From assembly GCA_964639255.1 (NCBI GenBank), contig CAZXDP010000016.1:1-46123 (forward strand): a stretch of DNA of 46,123 nt. The letters are read 5' to 3'. Shown piece after piece: positions 16,483 through 23,289 of the stretch. A program made the translations under genes and the position numbers. Below the pieces are notes generated by a model. That model was given only the letters and a program-made list of their open reading frames with translations, did no database searches and was not told where the DNA came from. Numbering within the stretch: position 1 is the stretch's first letter; every line of letters starts with the position of its first letter. The DNA is from NZQO01 sp964639255. GTDB taxonomy: Bacteria > Bacteroidota > Bacteroidia > Flavobacteriales > Flavobacteriaceae.

Positions 16483-16526
16483 AAAAACGCCAATTGCAAA
16501 GCGGATGGCTTCGGGAATTGGCGTTT
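16483..16526 (-). terminator. Intrinsic terminator after accC
   Basis: A perfect 11-bp stem, AAACGCCAATT (16485-16495) with AATTGGCGTTT (16516-16526), and a 20-base loop. On the minus strand the stem runs into a five-T tract. It ends the accC transcript but abuts the start of the next minus-strand gene. Confidence 0.8.
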
Positions 16527-16550
16527 CTTTAATAGGTTATACTGGTGTTT

Positions 16551-17906
16551 CTATTCTTCTTCCTCCGGCTCCTGCATTTTGAAATTGCTCATAAATGCCG
16601 TTGTATAATTCCCTTTTACATAATCGGGGTGGTCCATTAATTGGCGATGAAAAGGTATGGTGGTTTTAATGCCTTCAATAACAAATTCATCGAGTGCCCG
16701 CTTCATCTTGCTAATGGCCTCATCACGTGTTTGTGCTGTGGTGATCAATTTCGCGATCATAGAGTCATAGTTGGGCGGTATGGTATAACCGGCATACACG
16801 TGGGTATCGAGCCGCACTCCGTGGCCGCCTGGAGCGTGCAGTACGGTAATTTTGCCCGGAGAGGGCCTAAAATCGTTATACGGATCTTCGGCATTGATTC
16901 GGCATTCAATAGAATGCAGCTGCGGAAGGTAATTCTTCCCTGAAATGGGTACCCCAGCCGCCACGAGTATTTGCTCGCGAATTAAATCGTAATCTACCAC
17001 CTGCTCGGTGATGGGGTGCTCCACCTGGATGCGGGTATTCATTTCCATAAAATAGAAATTACGGTGCTTGTCTACCAGAAACTCGATAGTTCCAGCACCT
17101 TCGTACTTTATGAATTCTGCCGCCTTTACGGCTGCCTTCCCCATATCTTCCCTAAGTTTCTTGGTCATGAACGGGCTAGGTGTCTCTTCGGTCAATTTTT
17201 GATGGCGACGCTGTATGGAACAATCACGCTCACTTAAATGGCAGGCTTTTCCTGTACTATCGCCTACCACTTGAATCTCAATATGGCGGGGCTCCTCAAT
17301 GAGCTTCTCCATGTACATATCGTCATTTCCAAAAGCGGCTTTGCTCTCCTGTCTCGCCGATTCCCAAGCTGCTTGAAGATTTTCCTCTTTGTATACGGCA
17401 CGCATACCTTTTCCTCCGCCCCCAGCGCTCGCCTTCAACATTACGGGATAACCGGTTTCCTTTGCTATTTTCTTACAAGTCTCAAAATCTGGAATAATAC
17501 CATCGCTTCCTGGAACACACGGAACACCGGCAGCCTTCATAGTCGCCTTGGCGGTTGCCTTGTCGCCCATTTTCTCGATCATTTCGGGGGAGGCCCCAAT
17601 AAATTTGATATTGTGCTCTTCGCAAATTTTGCTGAATTTGGCGTTTTCTGAAAGAAATCCGTACCCCGGGTGAATTGCATCGGCATTGGTAATCTCTGCT
17701 GCGGCAATTATGTTTGACATTTTAAGGTAGCTCTCGCTACTTGGTGGGGGGCCAATACATACGGCCTCGTCGGCAAAGCGAACGTGTAGGCTCTCCTCAT
17801 CTGCCTTGCTGTAAACGGCAACAGTTTTGATGCCCATCTCGCGGCAGGTACGTATAACGCGAAGTGCTATCTCTCCCCTATTGGCAATCAATATTTTTTT
17901 GAACAT
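16551..17906 (-). CDS. accC: Acetyl-CoA carboxylase, biotin carboxylase subunit
   Basis: Carboxylates the biotin of BCCP using ATP and bicarbonate, the first half-reaction of malonyl-CoA synthesis. The 451-residue protein begins FKKILIANRGEIALRVIRTCREMG and has HPGYGFLSENAKF, the glycine-rich ATP loop KASAGGGGKGMRAV, HIEIQVVGDSTG, RDCSIQRRHQKLTEETPSP, and MEMNTRIQVEHPITE with the carboxybiotin catalytic region. Length is normal. It is encoded 76 bases downstream of accB, with a weak hairpin in the gap, and a strong terminator follows. The partner carboxyltransferase genes accA/accD are not in the window. Confidence 0.97.
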   Translation of the reverse strand: MFKKILIANRGEIALRVIRTCREMGIKTVAVYSKADEESLHVRFADEAVCIGPPPSSESYLKMSNIIAAAEITNADAIHPGYGFLSENAKFSKICEEHNIKFIGASPEMIEKMGDKATAKATMKAAGVPCVPGSDGIIPDFETCKKIAKETGYPVMLKASAGGGGKGMRAVYKEENLQAAWESARQESKAAFGNDDMYMEKLIEEPRHIEIQVVGDSTGKACHLSERDCSIQRRHQKLTEETPSPFMTKKLREDMGKAAVKAAEFIKYEGAGTIEFLVDKHRNFYFMEMNTRIQVEHPITEQVVDYDLIREQILVAAGVPISGKNYLPQLHSIECRINAEDPYNDFRPSPGKITVLHAPGGHGVRLDTHVYAGYTIPPNYDSMIAKLITTAQTRDEAISKMKRALDEFVIEGIKTTIPFHRQLMDHPDYVKGNYTTAFMSNFKMQEPEEEE

Positions 17907-17932
17907 ACGATAAAGCGTTAAAAAGTCCTTTT

Positions 17933-17963
17933 AAAAAAAGGGCCGCTATATTAACTAACGGCC
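17933..17963 (-). terminator. Weak hairpin/attenuator between accB and accC
   Basis: On the minus strand GGCCG, a 13-base loop and CGGCC (17941-17945 with 17959-17963) are followed by C and seven T (17939-17933). The stem is only five GC pairs, so partial termination between accB and accC is more likely than a full stop. Confidence 0.4.
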
Positions 17964-17982
17964 TTCGGAAATAGTAATGAAT

Positions 17983-18477
17983 TTAAGAGGGGTCTACCAA
18001 GAACAACGGTTGGTCGAACTCCACTGGAGACGAATCGTCTACCAACACCTTTACGACTTTTCCTGATACCTCGCTTTCTATTTCGTTGAACAGCTTCATA
18101 GCCTCGATGACACATAGCACATCGCCTGCTTTGATGGAGTCTCCTACCTCGACGAACACCGGTTTGTCTGGAGAGGGTTTTCTATAGAAAGTTCCAATAA
18201 TGGGCGATTTTATAGTGATATACTTTGAATCTTCCTCTTTTTGCGTTGGCGCCTCCTTAGTCGCAGCCGGCGCGGTAGCCTCTTGGGTCTGTTGCTGGGC
18301 AGCCTGTGGTTGCGGTGCGGGCATACTGGGCATATGCTGAATGTAGGTAGGTTCGCCCTTTCGGTCGTCAGAGCCGGTACGAATGGTGATTTTCACATCG
18401 TCCATTTCAAGTTTTACTTCACTGGCTCCAGATTTGGCCACAAACTTGATGAGGTTTTGAATTTCTTTTAACTCCAT
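17983..18477 (-). CDS. accB: Biotin carboxyl carrier protein of acetyl-CoA carboxylase
   Basis: Carries carboxybiotin between the biotin carboxylase and carboxyltransferase. The 164-residue protein has an N-terminal helix-rich segment (MELKEIQNLIKFVAKSGAS), a flexible Ala/Pro/Gln linker (about residues 45-85) and a C-terminal biotinyl domain. Biotin attaches at K128 in VIEAMKLFNEIES, with SPIIGTFYRKPSPDKPVFVEVGD as the first half of the domain. Length and layout are typical. It sits 35 bases after fabH and 76 bases before accC, all on the minus strand, the widespread fatty-acid initiation cluster. Confidence 0.97.
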   Translation of the reverse strand: MELKEIQNLIKFVAKSGASEVKLEMDDVKITIRTGSDDRKGEPTYIQHMPSMPAPQPQAAQQQTQEATAPAATKEAPTQKEEDSKYITIKSPIIGTFYRKPSPDKPVFVEVGDSIKAGDVLCVIEAMKLFNEIESEVSGKVVKVLVDDSSPVEFDQPLFLVDPS

Positions 18478-18512
18478 ATTCTAAAGGTTTAATAGTCTTA
18501 ATAAATTGCTGA

Positions 18513-19511
18513 TTAATTCGGCGTGTAGGCCCATTTAACGTAGATGGCGCCCCAGGTAAAACCTCCGCCAAAGGAAGCGAATACCAAGTTATCGCCTTTT
18601 TTGAGCTGCTTCTCGTAATCTACTAAGCACAGCGGCAAGGTAGCCGATGTGGTGTTTCCATACTTATGAATGTTCATCATCACCTTGTCGTCTGGCAAGC
18701 CCATTCGCTTGGCGGTGGCATCGATAATGCGCTTATTGGCCTGGTGCGGCACCAGCCAATTAACATCTTCGCCGGCCAAGCCGTTGCGATCCATAATCTT
18801 GGCGCTTACATCGGCCATATTCGATACGGCAAATTTAAACACTGTTTTTCCATCTTGAAAAACGAAATGCTGTTTATTGGCAACGGTTTGTGCAGTTGCG
18901 GGCAGAAGCGATCCTCCTGCGTCAATTTTAAGGCTTTGCCTTCCAATCCCGTCAGAGCGGAGGTACTCGTCCTGAAGTCCGAAGCCTTCTTCGTTCGGTT
19001 CAAAGAGCACTGCGCCTCCGCCATCGCCAAAGATAATGCAGGTAGCGCGATCTTCATAATCGATAATGGAGGACATCTTGTCGGCTCCTAAGAGCAGGAC
19101 TTTTTTATACTTTCCCGATTCGATATAACGTGCTGCGGTGGACATTCCGTAGAGAAAGCTCGAGCAGGCAGCGACAAGGTCATAAGAAAAAGCGTTTATG
19201 GCCCCTATTTGGGTAGCGACGTAAACGCCTGTGGCTGCAACCGGCATATCGGGCGTGGCGGTGGCCATAATCACCATATCGATATCCTTGGGGTCGGTAT
19301 TGCTTTTTGAGAGTAGATCTTTAGCCGCTTGTATGGCTAAATAGGAAGTGCCCTTATCTTGGTCTTTTAAAATGCGTCGTTCTTTGATTCCGGTTCGGGT
19401 GGTAATCCATTCATCATTCGTATCGACCATCGTTTCCAGTATTTGGTTGGTTAACACATACTCTGGAACATAGCCTCCTACAGCGGTAATTGCTGCTGTG
19501 ATCTTGCTCAT
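18513..19511 (-). CDS. fabH: 3-oxoacyl-ACP synthase III
   Basis: Condenses an acyl-CoA (often acetyl or branched starters in this phylum) with malonyl-ACP to start fatty-acid synthesis. The 332-residue protein has the catalytic Cys in VAACSSFLYGMSTA, His in WLVPHQANKRIIDA and Asn in NIHKYGNTTSATLP, plus the N-terminal TTRTGIKERRIL. All three catalytic residues are present. It is the first gene behind the hairpin that closes the rpmF transcript and has its own TATTTTTG element about 70 bases upstream, so fabH-accB-accC is a separate transcription unit. plsX, often next to fabH, is absent here. Confidence 0.97.
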   Translation of the reverse strand: MSKITAAITAVGGYVPEYVLTNQILETMVDTNDEWITTRTGIKERRILKDQDKGTSYLAIQAAKDLLSKSNTDPKDIDMVIMATATPDMPVAATGVYVATQIGAINAFSYDLVAACSSFLYGMSTAARYIESGKYKKVLLLGADKMSSIIDYEDRATCIIFGDGGGAVLFEPNEEGFGLQDEYLRSDGIGRQSLKIDAGGSLLPATAQTVANKQHFVFQDGKTVFKFAVSNMADVSAKIMDRNGLAGEDVNWLVPHQANKRIIDATAKRMGLPDDKVMMNIHKYGNTTSATLPLCLVDYEKQLKKGDNLVFASFGGGFTWGAIYVKWAYTPN

Positions 19512-19581
19512 ATAGTTGAATTAAATTCCTCAAACAGAGCCAACACGACTCTAAAAGGTGTGAAAATTACTAAAAAATAGC

Positions 19582-19589
19582 CAAAAATA
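19582..19589 (-). promoter_or_regulatory. Candidate -7 element for fabH-accB-accC
   Basis: The minus strand reads TATTTTTG, an exact TAnnTTTG match, between the rpmF terminator and the fabH ATG. The implied leader is about 65 bases. Confidence 0.5.
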
Positions 19590-19632
19590 GCGCAAAAACC
19601 TTCTGTTTTTAAACCTTATCCTTCCTAAAAAC

Positions 19633-19661
19633 AAAAAACTCCCACGGCTCGTGGGAGTTTT
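19633..19661 (-). terminator. Intrinsic terminator after rpmF
   Basis: A 12-bp perfect stem, AAAACTCCCACG (19635-19646) with CGTGGGAGTTTT (19650-19661), closes on a three-base loop. On the minus strand the T tract continues for two more T. It separates rpmF from fabH. Confidence 0.88.
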
Positions 19662-19681
19662 ATATGCTGAGTATAAATAAT

Positions 19682-19879
19682 TTAGGCTTCTACCTCCTCG
19701 GTAGCATCGATTACTACCTGGCCGCGGTAGTACAATTTGCCTTCGTGCCAGTGGGCTCTGTGAAAAACGTGTGCCTCGCCCGTGGTAGGATCTTTGGCAA
19801 TTGTTGGGGCTGTAGCCTTATAGTGGGTTCTTCTCTTATCTCTTCGGGTTTTGGAGATTTTTCTCTTTGGATGTGCCAT
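19682..19879 (-). CDS. rpmF: 50S ribosomal protein L32
   Basis: A structural protein of the large ribosomal subunit. The 65-residue sequence starts MAHPKRKISKTRRDKRRTHYK, the conserved basic N-terminus, and continues PTIAKDPTTGEAHVFHRAHW and KLYYRGQVV. It contains no cysteine, so it is the zinc-independent form. It lies nine bases downstream of the DUF177/YceD-like gene, the standard pairing in bacteria, and is followed by a strong terminator. The C-terminal tail is slightly acidic (DATEEVEA). Confidence 0.97.
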   Translation of the reverse strand: MAHPKRKISKTRRDKRRTHYKATAPTIAKDPTTGEAHVFHRAHWHEGKLYYRGQVVIDATEEVEA

Positions 19880-19888
19880 CGCTCTGTA

Positions 19889-20440
19889 TTATTTGTCCGT
19901 TAATAGTTTTTTTAATTGGTCCCATCGGGGATCGGTACCTTCCTCTTCTTGATCGTTGTCGATTTCTTCGGTACGTTCTTTCACACGTAGTTCTTCCAAC
20001 TTTTCGAGTATCTCAGATTTCAGGGACCCGTCTTCCACCCCAGGGTGGATTCTACGCGCCGGTACTGAAAGCACTATCGATTCGTACACATACTGCTGTA
20101 TGTTTACCTCATAACTTCCATGGGGCAATACCAGCAGGTCTTCGTTTTCATCGTTGTATTCGTCTCCAAATTTAACGACAAAACGGTACGTACCATTTAC
20201 AGGTTGGCTATAGGGTTCATTGGTGATATCACAATGCACGCCCACAGATCCTTGAAATGATAGCATGAACTCCAACAAGGTGGCCTTTTTTACCAACAGC
20301 ACCTCTAAAGCAATGGAGGCATCGTGGAATTCGTCGTACTCAAAATGATCAAAGAACGGTTTTTCAATTTCAAAATTGAAACGGTGCTCCCCAATTTTCA
20401 GCCCCACAAAGGGGATGGTAAATTCTTTCAATTCCTTCAT
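19889..20440 (-). CDS. DUF177 / YceD-family protein
   Basis: A 183-residue acidic protein of the YceD (DUF177) family, almost always encoded upstream of rpmF and, in plants and E. coli, linked to 23S rRNA accumulation. It has FVGLKIGEHRFNFEIEKPFF, then VGVHCDITNEPYSQPVNGTYRFVVKFGDEY, matching the family core, and ends ...GTDPRWDQLKKLL, the usual DPRWxxLKKL close. An in-frame start at 20512 would add 24 residues, but the exact -7 promoter element at 20485-20492 lies inside that extension, so the ATG at 20440 is chosen. It forms an operon with rpmF. Confidence 0.92.
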   Translation of the reverse strand: MKELKEFTIPFVGLKIGEHRFNFEIEKPFFDHFEYDEFHDASIALEVLLVKKATLLEFMLSFQGSVGVHCDITNEPYSQPVNGTYRFVVKFGDEYNDENEDLLVLPHGSYEVNIQQYVYESIVLSVPARRIHPGVEDGSLKSEILEKLEELRVKERTEEIDNDQEEEGTDPRWDQLKKLLTDK

Positions 20441-20484
20441 AATCACACCTGTTTCTTTCATCCACCTTCGTACAAAGGCGGGTG

Positions 20485-20512
20485 CAAAGATAAAAAATTT
20501 TTTGAATAGCAA
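20485..20512 (-). promoter_or_regulatory. Promoter of the yceD-like/rpmF unit (-33 and -7)
   Basis: On the minus strand TATCTTTG (20485-20492) matches TAnnTTTG, and TTG (20510-20512) lies 17 bases upstream, within the flavobacterial -33 spacing range. The leader is about 40 bases. Confidence 0.6.
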
Positions 20513-20518
20513 ATTATA

Positions 20519-21583
20519 TTAACTCTTCTTTTTTGAAAAGGGTAATTTGCGTCCTGTTTTTAGCGGATTCTTAGCGATTTTCTCGTATTCCCTACGTTTT
20601 TTATAGATGGCTATCGCCGTGAAGACAGCCTCCTTGAACGATTCGAAATTGGCTTGGTTCTTTCCAGCCACATCAAAAGCAGTACCGTGGTCTGGCGAGG
20701 TCCGCACCCTATTCAATCCGGCAGTATAGTTAACCCCGGTACCAAAGGCGAGGGTTTTAAAGGGCACCAACCCTTGGTCGTGATAGCTAGCCACGATGGC
20801 GTCAAAATTCTTATAATTGCCCGAACCGAACAAACTGTCGGCCGCGTAGGGACCGTAAACCAACTTTCCGTTTTTGCGCAAGTTATCGAGGGTGGGGCGC
20901 ATAACACTATCATCTTCGGTGCCAATAACACCATTGTCGCCCGTGTGCGGATTAATACCCAAAACGGCGATCTTGGGTTTACGTATGCCAAAGTCTTGCA
21001 CCAAGCTTCGGTGTATGGTGTTGATTTTCTTTTCGATGAGGGGCCGGGTAATGGTTTTGGAAACATCCTTAACCGCGACATGATCCGTGAGCAGCCCTAC
21101 ACGAAGCGAATCTGAAACCATGAGCATTAAGCTATCGCCTTCAAGTTCCTTGGCTAAATAATCGGTATGCCCGGGGAAATTGAATGTTTCAGACTGTATG
21201 CTCGATTTATTGATAGGCGCTGTTACGAGCACGTCGATCGTTTCTTCCTTAAGGGCGGCGACCGCAGCCTGCAAAGATTTTACCGCATAGTTTCCACTTT
21301 TTTTGTCTTCCCTTCCGAAGGAAACCTCAAAATTTTCCTTCCATACATTCAGGACATTGATCTTTTTGGGAACAATCGCATCGATCGAGTCGATACCGTG
21401 AAGGTTCACGTCGAGCCCAAATTCTTTTTTATAAAAGGACATGAGCTTGACCGAGGCGAAGATAACAGGCGTGCAGAAGTCCATCATTCGAGCATCTTCG
21501 AAGGTCTTCAAAATTATCTCGCCACCAATTCCATTTACATCTCCTACTGAAATTCCCACAATCATCTTATCGTCTTTTGCCAT
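20519..21583 (-). CDS. pdxA: 4-hydroxythreonine-4-phosphate dehydrogenase
   Basis: NAD-dependent oxidation of 4-phosphohydroxy-L-threonine in the DXP-dependent route to pyridoxal phosphate. The 354-residue protein starts IVGISVGDVNGIGGEIILKTF, then has TAPINKSSIQ, FPGHTDYLAKEL, GINPHTGDNGVIGTEDD and VASYHDQGLVPFKTLAFGTGVNYTAGL, ending in TSPDHGTAFDVAGK. The metal-binding histidines in GHTDYLA, SYHDQG and SPDHGTA are all present. It is divergent from ribE, another cofactor gene, and their -7 elements overlap face to face. The yceD-like gene starts about 80 bases downstream with its own promoter. Confidence 0.96.
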   Translation of the reverse strand: MAKDDKMIVGISVGDVNGIGGEIILKTFEDARMMDFCTPVIFASVKLMSFYKKEFGLDVNLHGIDSIDAIVPKKINVLNVWKENFEVSFGREDKKSGNYAVKSLQAAVAALKEETIDVLVTAPINKSSIQSETFNFPGHTDYLAKELEGDSLMLMVSDSLRVGLLTDHVAVKDVSKTITRPLIEKKINTIHRSLVQDFGIRKPKIAVLGINPHTGDNGVIGTEDDSVMRPTLDNLRKNGKLVYGPYAADSLFGSGNYKNFDAIVASYHDQGLVPFKTLAFGTGVNYTAGLNRVRTSPDHGTAFDVAGKNQANFESFKEAVFTAIAIYKKRREYEKIAKNPLKTGRKLPFSKKKS

Positions 21584-21605
21584 ACAAACCCCGGTTTTAA
21601 ATTGT

Positions 21606-21613
21606 TATTTTTG
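21606..21613 (+). promoter_or_regulatory. Candidate -7 element for ribE
   Basis: TATTTTTG, an exact TAnnTTTG match 25 bases before the ribE ATG. The expected start point (about 21620) falls inside the opposing pdxA -7 element. Confidence 0.5.
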
Positions 21614-21618
21614 CCGTA

Positions 21619-21626
21619 CAAATGTA
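21619..21626 (-). promoter_or_regulatory. Candidate -7 element for pdxA
   Basis: The minus strand reads TACATTTG, an exact match, giving a leader of about 29 bases before the ATG at 21583. It points toward the ribE element only five bases away. Confidence 0.5.
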
Positions 21627-21638
21627 ACGAATTAAAGA

Positions 21639-22229
21639 ATGTTTACAGGCATTATTGAAACGATGGGGAAAGTGGCTGCGTTGAGGGAAGACGGCGGGAA
21701 CTTGCACCTAACCATTCAAAATACATTGGCAGCTAAACTGAAAATAGACCAAAGCGTGGCCCACAATGGTGTTTGCCTTACCGTGGTGGACATAGAGGAG
21801 GATCGATATACGGTAACCGCAATCAAGGAAACGCTCGAGAAAACAAATCTTTCCGGCCTTCAACAAGGAGATTGGATAAACTTGGAGCGCGCCATGAAAC
21901 TGGGCGACAGGCTTGACGGTCATATAGTGCAAGGACACATAGATCAAATTGGTACCTGCGAAGCGATTACTGAAGCTTCAGGAAGTTGGTATTTTACCTT
22001 TTCGTACGATGCCAACTTGGGAAATGTTACCATCGAGAAAGGATCCATCACAATTAATGGGGTGAGCTTGACAGTAGTAGGCTCTGAAAGAAATCGGTTT
22101 AGCGCAGCGATAATACCCTATACCTATGAGCATACGAATTTTAAAAACCTAAAAGTGGGAGATTTGGTAAATTTGGAATTTGATGTGATAGGAAAATATC
22201 TGAAAAGGCTTAGCGAGCATTATAGGTAG
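21639..22229 (+). CDS. ribE: Riboflavin synthase, alpha subunit
   Basis: Dismutates two 6,7-dimethyl-8-ribityllumazines to riboflavin. The 196-residue protein is two tandem lumazine-binding barrels. The first runs MFTGIIETMGKVAAL ... VAHNGVCLTVVDIEEDRYTVTAIKETLEKTNL; the second GDRLDGHIVQGHIDQIGTCE ... GSITINGVSLTVVGSERNRFSAAIIPYTYEHTNF. The start MFTGIIE is invariant in the family. The trailing VNLEFDVIGKYLKRL is typical. No FMN riboswitch is apparent in the short leader. The 3' end overlaps the convergent PID-CTERM-like gene by 20 bases. Confidence 0.97.
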   Translation: MFTGIIETMGKVAALREDGGNLHLTIQNTLAAKLKIDQSVAHNGVCLTVVDIEEDRYTVTAIKETLEKTNLSGLQQGDWINLERAMKLGDRLDGHIVQGHIDQIGTCEAITEASGSWYFTFSYDANLGNVTIEKGSITINGVSLTVVGSERNRFSAAIIPYTYEHTNFKNLKVGDLVNLEFDVIGKYLKRLSEHYR

Positions 22230-22431
22230 CCCTTATTCTGCGAGCTAAAAAGAAAATACCCAATACCATTCCCAACAAAAAAAGAATTGCCAGATCTTGG
22301 TCAATAGGAAGTTGCGGTGTTCGTTGCGGGCCAGGGGGTGGCGGCCCGGCCTTTCCAGATTGGCCGAACAACAGCGCGCCATACAACATGAACAGCACCG
22401 AAAAACATATTTTCACGATTTGGGGTCGCAT
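22210..22431 (-). CDS. Small PID-CTERM-like secreted/anchored protein
   Basis: A 73-residue protein made of a signal peptide (VKICFSVLFMLYGALLFGQ), a glycine/proline stretch (SGKAGPPPPGPQRTP), the motif LPIDQDLA, a single membrane helix (ILFLLGMVLGIFFLA) and a basic tail (RRIRATYNAR). This is the pattern of the short Bacteroidota proteins that NCBI groups under a PID-CTERM protein-sorting domain; I recall that name and have not verified it. There is almost nothing between signal peptide and anchor. It is alone on the minus strand. About 270 AT-rich bases without a visible gene lie between its start and the tRNA. Confidence 0.65.
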   Translation of the reverse strand: MRPQIVKICFSVLFMLYGALLFGQSGKAGPPPPGPQRTPQLPIDQDLAILFLLGMVLGIFFLARRIRATYNAR

Positions 22432-22699
22432 AATTGGGTGTTAAAAGTATGAAAAAATTATTAACAACAAATAAATATCAAAAAAATTGATTCATTATTA
22501 TCTCATTATTAAATGTTTTGGCAATGCGAAAGAGCCTATATCTGCGGACAGATAATCATAGATAACCTTCGTACAAAACATTCCCCAAGCTTAAAAATTC
22601 AAAGATTCGAACGGTTGTAAAATAACTGATGAACTTGCAAGATACGCTATTCCAAGGAAGGAAGGCCACAACCCGGCGAGAAATTTTTTTAAAAAAAAG

Positions 22700-22773
22700 T
22701 GGTCCCACTTGGGCTCGAACCAAGGACCACCTGATTATGAGTCAGGTGCTCTAACCAACTGAGCTATGGGACC
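22700..22773 (-). tRNA. tRNA with CAU anticodon (Met elongator or Ile2)
   Basis: The minus strand folds into a cloverleaf: acceptor GGTCCCA/TGGGACC, D arm TAGCTCAGTTGGTTAGAGCA, anticodon stem CCTGA/TCAGG with loop CTCATAA, so the anticodon is CAU, and T arm CTTGGTTCGAGCCCAAG. The discriminator is A and no CCA is encoded. The sequence cannot by itself decide between elongator tRNA-Met and lysidine-modified tRNA-Ile2; the loop occurs in both. An eight-T tract follows on the minus strand. Confidence 0.95.
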
Positions 22774-22785
22774 AAAAACAGTTTG

Positions 22786-22793
22786 CAAATGTA
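22786..22793 (-). promoter_or_regulatory. Candidate -7 element for the CAU tRNA
   Basis: The minus strand reads TACATTTG, an exact TAnnTTTG match 12 bases before the mature tRNA 5' end, so the tRNA appears to have its own promoter between it and mce. Confidence 0.55.
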
Positions 22794-22825
22794 AAACTCT
22801 TTTGCTAAACTATAAAACTATTTGT

Positions 22826-23230
22826 TCAACTATTTCGCTCTTGGCACAACTCTACCAGTACACCATTCGCCGACTTAGGGTGCAGAAAGACCACCCATTT
22901 GTTATCGGCTCCATTTCTTGGTACTTCGTTAAGGACTTGGAAACCTTCTTTCTTGAGTCGCTCAACCTCATCTTTAATGTTAGCCACGGAAAAAGCAATG
23001 TGGTGGATTCCCTCTCCCCTTTTCTCTATAAATTTTGCGATGGGGCTCTCTGCCCCCAAGGCTTGCAATAGCTCGATCTTGCTTTCCCCACATTTGAAAA
23101 ACGAGGTAGAAACACCCTCGCTAGCCACTGTTTCGGTTTTATAGGGTGGTGTGCCCAGCAATTTTTCATATGTTTTATTGGCACTATCTAAATTGGACAC
23201 CGCAATGCCAATATGCTCGATCTTCTCCAT
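22826..23230 (-). CDS. mce: Methylmalonyl-CoA epimerase
   Basis: Interconverts (R)- and (S)-methylmalonyl-CoA in propionate metabolism. With the ATG at 23230 the protein has 134 residues, the usual length. It is a vicinal-oxygen-chelate protein: MEKIEHIGIAVSNLDSANKTYEKLLG gives the first metal His, then ESKIELLQALGAESPIAKFIEKRGEGIHHIAFSV gives the His-rich second module, and VVFLHPKSANGVLVELCQ ends with the metal Glu. The in-frame ATG at 23263 adds 11 residues but lies upstream of the TATTTTTG element at 23252-23259, so it is rejected. Methylmalonyl-CoA mutase genes are not in the window. Confidence 0.94.
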   Translation of the reverse strand: MEKIEHIGIAVSNLDSANKTYEKLLGTPPYKTETVASEGVSTSFFKCGESKIELLQALGAESPIAKFIEKRGEGIHHIAFSVANIKDEVERLKKEGFQVLNEVPRNGADNKWVVFLHPKSANGVLVELCQERNS

Positions 23231-23251
23231 AATTCCAATTATTTTAGGTTT

Positions 23252-23259
23252 CAAAAATA
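23252..23259 (-). promoter_or_regulatory. Candidate -7 element for mce
   Basis: The minus strand reads TATTTTTG, an exact match 21 bases before the mce ATG. It is back-to-back with the rbfA element. Confidence 0.5.
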
Positions 23260-23277
23260 ACAAATCTTTAAATGTGG

Positions 23278-23285
23278 TACTTTTG
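23278..23285 (+). promoter_or_regulatory. Candidate -7 element for rbfA
   Basis: TACTTTTG, an exact TAnnTTTG match that ends four bases before the rbfA ATG. A transcript would start at or within a few bases of the start codon, suggesting a leaderless mRNA. Confidence 0.45.
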
Positions 23286-23289
23286 TACT

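Noticed and set aside
20441..20512. N-terminal extension of the DUF177 protein
   Set aside because: An exact promoter -7 element with a correctly spaced TTG lies within it, and the family N-terminus begins at MKELKEF.
21584..21638. FMN riboswitch upstream of ribE
   Set aside because: The whole pdxA-ribE interval is 55 bases, too short for the RFN element.
22432..22699. Intergenic stretch between the PID-CTERM-like gene and the tRNA as a hidden small gene or RNA
   Set aside because: No open frame with plausible start, no stable hairpin with T tract beyond the tRNA's own, and no repeats; it looks like plain AT-rich spacer.
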